Shown: positions 15,104-19,698 of the stretch, piece after piece
Position numbering within the stretch: the first letter of the stretch is position 1
Layout of the letters: every line of letters begins with the position of its first letter
DNA from: CAMFKD01 sp964436955
GTDB taxonomy: Bacteria > Chlamydiota > Chlamydiia > Chlamydiales > JAJFMA01
DNA: 19,698 bases
Assembly (NCBI GenBank): GCA_964436955.1
Contig: CAYTFC010000059.1
Coordinates: 1-19,698, forward strand
Reading direction: 5' to 3'
The notes under the pieces: model-generated
The model's input: the letters and a program-made list of their open reading frames with translations, nothing else
The model's database searches: none
What the model was told of the DNA's origin: nothing
Translations under genes and position numbers: made by a program

Positions 15104-16072
15104 ATGGGAGAAGTGAACAATCCAGGCATCCGTAACGTAGGTGAATTAGGCGCTAGTCATGTTCCGGCTGCCGGGCAACAAAACAAACCTGCAGTATTGC
15201 GAGAACCAGAAAAACCCCTGCCCCCCGTAAAGACCTCATTTGTTGACTCAGCCAAGGGTATGTCTAAAGAATTCATGAAGTTTGTATCAAAACACAAAAT
15301 AGGAGTTGCCGCTGGAGGGTGTTTTGTTGCTGGATCCCTATTGGCTGTTGTCGTGCTGGCAACAGGAGCCGTTTCTTTGCCATTATTGGCACTCGTGGGC
15401 ATTGGTATGGTTGGGGGCGGCTTTTTGATGGCGTTCTCTCCAGTTCTTGACGACATGTTAAATAAGATGCTGAAAGGCAACAAACAAAAGACAGAACCTC
15501 AAGCTCAAATAGCACATAATGCTGGTTCTCAGCTCCCTCGCCAAGAGAGTCCTCCCCCCATTCCTCCTCGACCCCATGTTCAGGACAATGTAGTCCCCCG
15601 GGGGGATGAGGGTCGTATCAATCCCGAGCCCATAGCGAGTGAGCCACAACATGCGCATGATGAGGGTCAGATCAATCCCCACCTGATCATTAATGAAGAG
15701 CAAGATCAGCGTGATGTGGGGCTTCAGCTCACTATAACGGAGCAACAAAACAACGATGATTTTTTAGATATGATTGGAATGCCAGATGTTGGAGCGCACA
15801 ATGTAGAAAGAGGTGAATCGATTGATCCTGATTTTAAAATTGAAGATCGAGAGCCTGAGATACGTCAAGAGATACCCGAACAGGGCGGGCTACAGAAATT
15901 GATCCATGAAGAGCAACTTCACGAAACCCCCGCGCTAGATCCAGTGCAAAGTAGACCTGAAAACATAGTTGAGAAATCACGAAACTTTGTTTCGAACATA
16001 TTGAATAGTGTAGCGGATCGTGCGGAAAGACAGAGCGATCGAATATTGTTCCAAAACGATTCCAAAAGATAG
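15104..16072 (+). CDS. Inc-like membrane protein with proline-rich motif
   Basis: This is a 322-residue protein with GAGGTGA seven bases before ATG 15104. The N-terminus (1-60) is soluble and carries no Sec signal. Residues 66-88 and 91-112 form two closely spaced hydrophobic segments (FVAGSLLAVVVLATG, LPLLALVGIGMVGGG), the bilobed hairpin typical of chlamydial inclusion-membrane (Inc) proteins exported by type III secretion. The acidic C-terminal 200 residues would face the host cytosol. They contain PPPIPPRP (150-157), a PxxPxR-type SH3 ligand, and imperfect repeats (DEGRINPEPIASEPQ / DEGQINPHLIINEEQ). Inc identity is inferred from shape only. It could also be an unrelated membrane protein. 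Confidence 0.62.
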   Translation: MGEVNNPGIRNVGELGASHVPAAGQQNKPAVLREPEKPLPPVKTSFVDSAKGMSKEFMKFVSKHKIGVAAGGCFVAGSLLAVVVLATGAVSLPLLALVGIGMVGGGFLMAFSPVLDDMLNKMLKGNKQKTEPQAQIAHNAGSQLPRQESPPPIPPRPHVQDNVVPRGDEGRINPEPIASEPQHAHDEGQINPHLIINEEQDQRDVGLQLTITEQQNNDDFLDMIGMPDVGAHNVERGESIDPDFKIEDREPEIRQEIPEQGGLQKLIHEEQLHETPALDPVQSRPENIVEKSRNFVSNILNSVADRAERQSDRILFQNDSKR

Positions 16073-16152
16073 TGCCCGCACTCAGTTCAATCAAGTCTTG
16101 CGAGACTGTCGTCTGGGCCTTTCGGCCTTTGGACTCTGGTTGATGATTCCGG

Positions 16153-16275
16153 ATGTCTGGCTTGCACAACGCAAGCGCATATCCTGAATTTCAATTCAAC
16201 CTATCTTCATTTGCCACTTACGCTGCAAATATTGCCTCGATGGTCATGCAAGGGTGCATACAGGACGCCATTTAG
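16153..16275 (+). CDS. Possible 40-aa ORF or gene remnant
   Basis: ATG 16153 opens MSGLHNASAYPEFQFNLSSF, then ATYAANIASMVMQGCIQDAI and TAG. It sits in the 280-base gap between the Inc-like gene and the Ala-rich gene. The composition looks coding but there is no ribosome binding site. It could be the tail of a lost gene or a short leader peptide. Confidence 0.25.
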   Translation: MSGLHNASAYPEFQFNLSSFATYAANIASMVMQGCIQDAI

Positions 16276-16352
16276 TTCAATTCAATGGATGCTCCTAGCA
16301 GCAAGCCGATGCCTCTACTCAAGCGCTGCCCACCCAGAACATACAAGGAACG

Positions 16353-17264
16353 ATGTACCAAGACAGCATCCAGCAAGGAGGGGGCGCGCATACCAATGCA
16401 TCAGCTAGTGCCTCTGGACGTCCCAACCTTAGCCCCCCTGCAAGTGATGCACACGCCGACCCCGGCTCTTGGTTGAATGGAGCTAGTCTCGGTGCTCAAT
16501 TAGCCATCATGGAGTTAGCTCCCCAGTTGGCAAAGCTTGCCGCCCAAGAAAAGCAACTGAATACCAAGGTTGGAGAAGCCAAAATGGACTTTTCCAAAGA
16601 CGAACAAGCAGCCATCCTCGCCGCAGGCGCTGCCGATGCCGTAAAAGAGCTCGCAGGAGCAGCCGCAGCGGGATTAGGTGCAGGAGCATCAGCTGCCAAC
16701 ATCGCGAGATCTGTTAAAATCGAAGGGACGCGCGACAAAGCACTCGCCGATTTGGATGCTGGTGCCCCACAAGCCTTTCAAGGTAGAAGCACTCAGGCGC
16801 AAGCATACGAGCATCACAAAGTAGAAGCTGCCAAACTCGATGCAAATAAAGGAATCGATCCTAATCTTAGTGCCGGGGATAAGGCTCAGGTAAGAACAGA
16901 GAGAATGAACGCAAAAGAACAAGCTCAAATGACCGATCACTTAGATAAACAAGCTTCCGCTAAGGACGCAATTAGACAAGACATTCAAGCTAAGCACATG
17001 GGTGAGCGGCAAAAAATCGAAGCTTCTATGACATTAGTTCAGGAAGGTTCAAGAGCCGTGTCAGGTGTGATCGGTGCAGGCGGAACGATGATGTCCGCTA
17101 TTGAACAAGCCGAACGGTCCTCTGCGAATACAGCAGGGCAGATGATGGATTCTTGGATGGACGGCATTGGCAAGGCAGCACAAAAAGCAGAAGATGATTG
17201 CGCTGCAGCTCTGGAACTGTTAAAAAATCTGAGCCCACGCATATCCTTTGACGGCAAAGGATAA
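16353..17264 (+). CDS. Ala/Gln-rich protein, T3SS translocator- or effector-like
   Basis: This encodes 303 residues from ATG 16353, with AAGGAA just before it (spacing short). The first 45 residues are Ser/Ala/Gly/Pro-rich with no Sec signal, as in type III substrates. Helices follow: LGAQLAIMELAPQLAKLAAQ, then a moderately hydrophobic Ala/Gly stretch (GAADAVKELAGAAAAGLGAG), a long Gln/Lys/Ala-rich helical section and a final GVIGAGGTMMSAIEQAERSS plus helix. The single weak hydrophobic segment with coiled-coil flanks recalls minor translocators of the SctB/YopD/CopD type. That is a guess from architecture. Upstream in frame, QQADASTQALPTQNIQGT has the same composition but is cut by TAG 16296-16298, so the original start may have been lost. 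Confidence 0.6.
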   Translation: MYQDSIQQGGGAHTNASASASGRPNLSPPASDAHADPGSWLNGASLGAQLAIMELAPQLAKLAAQEKQLNTKVGEAKMDFSKDEQAAILAAGAADAVKELAGAAAAGLGAGASAANIARSVKIEGTRDKALADLDAGAPQAFQGRSTQAQAYEHHKVEAAKLDANKGIDPNLSAGDKAQVRTERMNAKEQAQMTDHLDKQASAKDAIRQDIQAKHMGERQKIEASMTLVQEGSRAVSGVIGAGGTMMSAIEQAERSSANTAGQMMDSWMDGIGKAAQKAEDDCAAALELLKNLSPRISFDGKG

Positions 17265-17284
17265 CCTACAACGCGTTATAGTTG

Positions 17285-17308
17285 GCGGTGCCTGTCCTCA
17301 GGCACCGC
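17285..17308. terminator. Strong 10-bp stem hairpin
   Basis: GCGGTGCCTG at 17285-17294 pairs perfectly with CAGGCACCGC at 17299-17308 around TCCT. It lies 21 bases after the Ala-rich gene's stop and is flanked by AATTT on the right and TTG-rich sequence on the left. The T-tract is short, but the stem is stable enough to end transcripts from this gene. Confidence 0.7.
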
Positions 17309-17348
17309 AATTTGAACGTTCTCCTGGAGAGAGAAGTTAATTAGATCC

Positions 17349-17403
17349 ATATCGCGGAAGCGATAAAAGTGGGAAGCCCCGCATGAAGCGGAATGTGGGG
17401 TAA
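17349..17403. other. Further hairpins in the convergent gap
   Basis: TATCGC-GGAA-GCGATA at about 17349-17364 is a perfect 6-bp stem. CCCCGCA pairs with TGTGGGG (one G-U) at about 17378-17401. With the stem at 17285 this makes a cluster of hairpins in 219 bases between convergent genes. It may be a small RNA, a decayed repeat element or simply paired terminators. Confidence 0.4.
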
Positions 17404-17483
17404 GGCTCTCACGTAATTTTCTTCCCAATTCTCGTTTAGAAAGACTTATCATATTATTTCGCTTCCAATAGGGACTAGCTTTT

Positions 17484-17969
17484 TTATGAAGGACTATTGA
17501 ATATATCGCTGCTATTAGAACCAACCACTATGGGATGAAACCAAATAGCAATCAATTCTTTATCCTTGAGCGTTGCAACACAGTTTGGCGCAGATTCGAC
17601 CATTCTCATGTCAACGGTGGAGGGGTCTCCAAGACAAACCCAATGATGTTCTTTATTTAAAAAAACAGGCCAATTCCTGTTTAGTTCTAAGGATATCCCA
17701 GGAATGAGTTCCTTATCAAAACAGGCCTTTAAAGAATTTGTCGAGAAACCGGCCGGATATTCACTAACTTCCTTATAGTGGATGAGAGGGCAATATCCAA
17801 TTACACCAAGCAGAATCCCTTCAAAGTCTAAGGTGAGTTCTAAAAAATTAATCAGGATAGCAGTGTGCGAATGTTCTGTGAAGGGTTCGGGACGAAACGA
17901 GTATTCATCCGTATCATATACGAAAGTAAGGTGTTTATTATCCTTTTCTTCTTGGATTTTAAACATCAT
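17484..17969 (-). CDS. Immunity protein paralogue (second in array)
   Basis: A 161-residue soluble protein, leftward. GAGGTAAGAG precedes the tandem ATGs at 17969 and 17966. It aligns along its length with the 18209-18700 product: YDTDEYSFRPEPF/YDRDDYCFITEPF, GxxGxCPLI, NNWPLF-type NWPVFLNKEHHWVCLGDP, then VESAPNCVATL and LIAIWFHPIV. The partner gene directly follows an Rhs tip, so this copy is probably an orphan immunity gene left from another cassette or protecting against sibling toxins. Family not recognised; an alpha/beta fold is likely. Confidence 0.7.
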   Translation of the reverse strand: MMFKIQEEKDNKHLTFVYDTDEYSFRPEPFTEHSHTAILINFLELTLDFEGILLGVIGYCPLIHYKEVSEYPAGFSTNSLKACFDKELIPGISLELNRNWPVFLNKEHHWVCLGDPSTVDMRMVESAPNCVATLKDKELIAIWFHPIVVGSNSSDIFNSPS

Positions 17970-18208
17970 CTCTTACCTCAAAGGCATCTGTGGTTGGTCT
18001 CTGGGGGCATCATTTGTGTGTATTCTCATATCTTGTTCGCGAATTCAGCACGTATACGTGTGTCCAGTAGATATATCCATCTTCGCCACATAAAAATCTG
18101 GAAAAGATAGATACCTCATCTCGCTGGCTGTTAGGGATATCATTTGTTATACTCTCCGTAAGGAATATGAGCTTAAGGAGATCGTCTTGGTATAGGCTTT
18201 AAGCCTTT
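17970..18208 (-). other. Gap between immunity genes with possible toxin-tail relic
   Basis: Leftward this 239-base stretch contains DFYVAKMDISTGHTYTC, a TGA, then IREQDMRIHTNDAPRDQPQM and PLR with a stop just before immunity gene 17969. A broken toxin tail in that position would match the layout of the complete tip-immunity pair upstream. A small AGGC-TTTAA-GCCT hairpin lies at about 18194-18206, just past the stop of the upstream immunity gene. Confidence 0.3.
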
Positions 18209-18700
18209 TTAACTATCTGATGACAGACCCGGATTTTGTTCATTTGTTCCGTATACTATGGGGTGCAACCATAAGGCTACGAGTTGATCGTCGCTCAAAC
18301 TAGCGATGCAGCTAGGTGCGAATTCTACCATGGTTAGGTGCGTGTTAGGATCGCCAATGCAAATCCATTTGTTTTTTTTATTAATAAATAGAGGCCAATT
18401 GTTTTCTTGGTTTATTCGTGAACAAACACCAAGAGGTAATTTTTTTTCTAACAATGCTACCAGGGCTGTAGATACAAATTTTTGAGGAAAGGCATCTGTT
18501 TCATTAAATATAATCAAGGGACATAGACCCCAAAGACCTTGCAGAGTGCCATTGTCGTCCAAACCTAACTGCACGTCATTTACTAGTAGCGCCATTACAC
18601 ATTCGTTTGGAAATGGTTCGGTTATAAAGCAATAGTCGTCTCTATCATAGTAAAGAGTGAAATTTTTATTGAACGGTGTATTTTTGAGGGCAAATTTCAT
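18209..18700 (-). CDS. Immunity protein for the orphan Rhs tip
   Basis: A 163-residue soluble protein whose ATG (18700-18698) is one base after the toxin stop (18704-18702), indicating translational coupling. It has the motifs YDRDDYCF, GLWGLCPLIIF, ENNWPLFINKKNKWICIGDP, MVEFAPSCIASL and LVALWLHPIV, shared with the paralogue at 17484-17969. The tight placement behind an Rhs tip makes an immunity role very likely: it should bind and block the toxin domain. The G+C is low compared with the Rhs core. The family is not recognised. Confidence 0.75.
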   Translation of the reverse strand: MKFALKNTPFNKNFTLYYDRDDYCFITEPFPNECVMALLVNDVQLGLDDNGTLQGLWGLCPLIIFNETDAFPQKFVSTALVALLEKKLPLGVCSRINQENNWPLFINKKNKWICIGDPNTHLTMVEFAPSCIASLSDDQLVALWLHPIVYGTNEQNPGLSSDS

Positions 18701-18701
18701 A

Positions 18702-19643
18702 TTATCTCGAATTGAATAAAAAATGATAAATTCTCTTCAAATCGGGATTCATAACTAACTCCCAAGTCCCCTCGGTGCCATTAACGGAGCCAGATATATC
18801 CCATCGAACGACCCCCGGAATCCCCCTTGGATCCGGTATTGACTGACCCGCAGCTTGAATTTCCTCAATGACCTGTAAGGATCTCATATAGGGTCTTTCT
18901 AATCTACCGCTGTTTTTTCCAGATTCAACAATACTATTAAAATGCCGACCCGAGGAACTATCATAACTGTACTCCCCTACCGACACATCACTTCGTCGTA
19001 ATTTGGGGGACCCTAAGCCCGTTGTATCTTTTACGCCGCTGGGAGCTGAATGGGTAGTGCATCCTTCCCCATTTGCTCTATTCAACATTCCAATTTCTGA
19101 AGTTTCTTGGCGAGTGAGTCGATTGACGGCACCCGCTTGTTCACCAAAATGGGATCGTGCAAAATTAGCTGTTTTGCCTTCTTGCACAGTTCCAAAGTTT
19201 TTTTGAAATCGATTAGCAAGCCGACTATAGCCTCCAGAATGACGCAACACACCACTTATGCGCATGCCAACACTAAATATTGGACCTACATAGGGAACTC
19301 TACTAAGACCTAATCCTATTACAGCAAGTGCAGCGTCCTTTTTGTAGCCGTCTAACCTGTTCCAACCATCAGCTAAATAATCACAGCCTCGTCGTCCAAT
19401 TGAAGGTTTTATAGAAAGGCCTCTTCTAGAATGAAGAGTGTCATGGTCAAACCTTCTCCCCAACCTTAAACCACCTCCGTAAGCTATTCCGGAAAATCCC
19501 TGTGCTATCGGCGCAGCATACAACCCATATGCATCTTTACTCACTAGAGGGCTATTATGGACATAGGCATAGAGATTGGGGCCATCAGTAAAGCCGATGG
19601 GGTCGGGGATAATCCAGCGTCCTAAAGATGGGCTGTAATAGCG
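18702..19643 (-). CDS. Orphan Rhs tip with end of Rhs core
   Basis: The frame is open from 19643 and begins RYYSPSLGRWIIPDPIGF, then NLYAYVHNSPLVSKDAYGLY, the last 40 residues of an Rhs core. The toxin part follows: a Gly-rich pre-toxin stretch (AALAVIGLGLSRVPYVGPIF), a linker, and a C-terminal domain from about PYMRSLQVIEEIQAAGQS with IPDPRGIPGVVRW and the ending GTWELVMNPDLKRIYHFLFN. Endings of this WELVxxP...IxHFLF kind recall compact RNase toxins of the BECR fold, which is only a suggestion. There is no proper start; GTG 19544 lies inside the core. Directly upstream a TAA (19646-19644) ends unrelated sequence, so this is a displaced cassette for recombination into a full Rhs gene. Confidence 0.78.
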   Translation of the reverse strand, partial: RYYSPSLGRWIIPDPIGFTDGPNLYAYVHNSPLVSKDAYGLYAAPIAQGFSGIAYGGGLRLGRRFDHDTLHSRRGLSIKPSIGRRGCDYLADGWNRLDGYKKDAALAVIGLGLSRVPYVGPIFSVGMRISGVLRHSGGYSRLANRFQKNFGTVQEGKTANFARSHFGEQAGAVNRLTRQETSEIGMLNRANGEGCTTHSAPSGVKDTTGLGSPKLRRSDVSVGEYSYDSSSGRHFNSIVESGKNSGRLERPYMRSLQVIEEIQAAGQSIPDPRGIPGVVRWDISGSVNGTEGTWELVMNPDLKRIYHFLFNSR

Positions 19644-19698
19644 TTACCGCGCTTCTTCCAGAGAGCTTGCTAACGCGGTGTCAGGCTGATGAAAGCTT
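19644..19698 (-). pseudogene. Tail of an unrelated frame joined to the Rhs core
   Basis: Leftward from the window edge the frame reads SFHQPDTALASSLEEAR and stops at TAA 19646-19644, then the Rhs core begins at once. Nothing in it resembles the usual Rhs sequence before RYYSPSLGRW, apart from a final AR. It is either a recombination junction or a locally mutated core. Too short to identify. Confidence 0.35.

Noticed and set aside
16211..16476. Two overlapping ORFs of 63-65 codons before the Ala-rich gene
   Set aside because: They overlap the better-supported 16353 gene in other frames and have unlikely compositions (Arg, Pro and Cys mixtures).
17276..17524. 82-codon leftward ORF across the hairpin cluster
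   Set aside because: It reads straight through three stable hairpins, overlaps the end of immunity gene 17484 and lacks a start signal.
18191..18208. AGGCTTTAAGCCTTTTT as a terminator
   Set aside because: The T-run follows the stem only on the plus strand, while the adjacent genes are transcribed leftward. The stem is only four pairs with a usable loop.

Overview
The window is an accessory, rearrangement-rich region about 19.7 kb long, dominated by Rhs (YD-repeat) polymorphic toxins, their immunity genes and fragments of mobile DNA. It also carries genes that look like secreted or host-directed proteins of an obligate intracellular bacterium. The moderate G+C, the bilobed hydrophobic hairpin protein (Inc-like), the Ala/Gln-rich translocator-like protein and the proline-rich repeat protein together suggest an environmental Chlamydiota (a Parachlamydia-, Criblamydia- or Waddlia-like organism). 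That assignment is inference: no rRNA or housekeeping gene is present.

Layout. (1) 1-2395: the start of a leftward transposase-like gene, then two tandem Rhs-tip/immunity modules. Their pre-toxin DNA is apparently identical over 423 bp (118-540 = 1344-1766), while the toxin tips and the small helical immunity proteins have diverged. (2) 2396-3345: gene debris, an orphan HipB-like XRE regulator whose hipA partner seems lost, and a small unknown ORF, all leftward. (3) 3389-9327: a complete-length Rhs gene with signal peptide, YD repeats, Rhs core ending DPWGL, and an HNH/EndoVII (AHH-type) nuclease tip, followed by its probable immunity gene. The Rhs frame is interrupted by one in-frame TAG at 4439-4441. 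(4) 9328-10129: a scrapyard of short joined pieces: a decayed gene, a group II intron domain-V-like hairpin, an Rhs toxin tail, an IS66 TnpC end and an Rhs pre-toxin piece. (5) 10289-14466: three leftward genes of unknown function, the largest a 674-aa Pro-rich protein with a tandem 165-residue repeat. (6) 15104-17264: two rightward genes, an Inc-like membrane protein with an SH3-ligand-like proline motif and an Ala-rich translocator/effector-like protein, then a perfect 10-bp stem terminator and further hairpins. (7) 17484-19643, leftward: an orphan Rhs tip with the last part of the Rhs core, its immunity gene, a short relic, and a second paralogous immunity gene.

How the parts fit: the full Rhs gene supplies a delivery shell and nuclease tip. 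The flanking cassettes look like displaced or stored tips with cognate immunity genes, which can recombine at the conserved core or pre-toxin segments. Repeated core ends (1143-1187, 7826-7924, 19545-19643) and fused toxin tails in the scrapyard are direct signs of such swapping. The other genes could be effectors, but no function can be assigned from sequence alone. No tRNA, rRNA or CRISPR array was seen.
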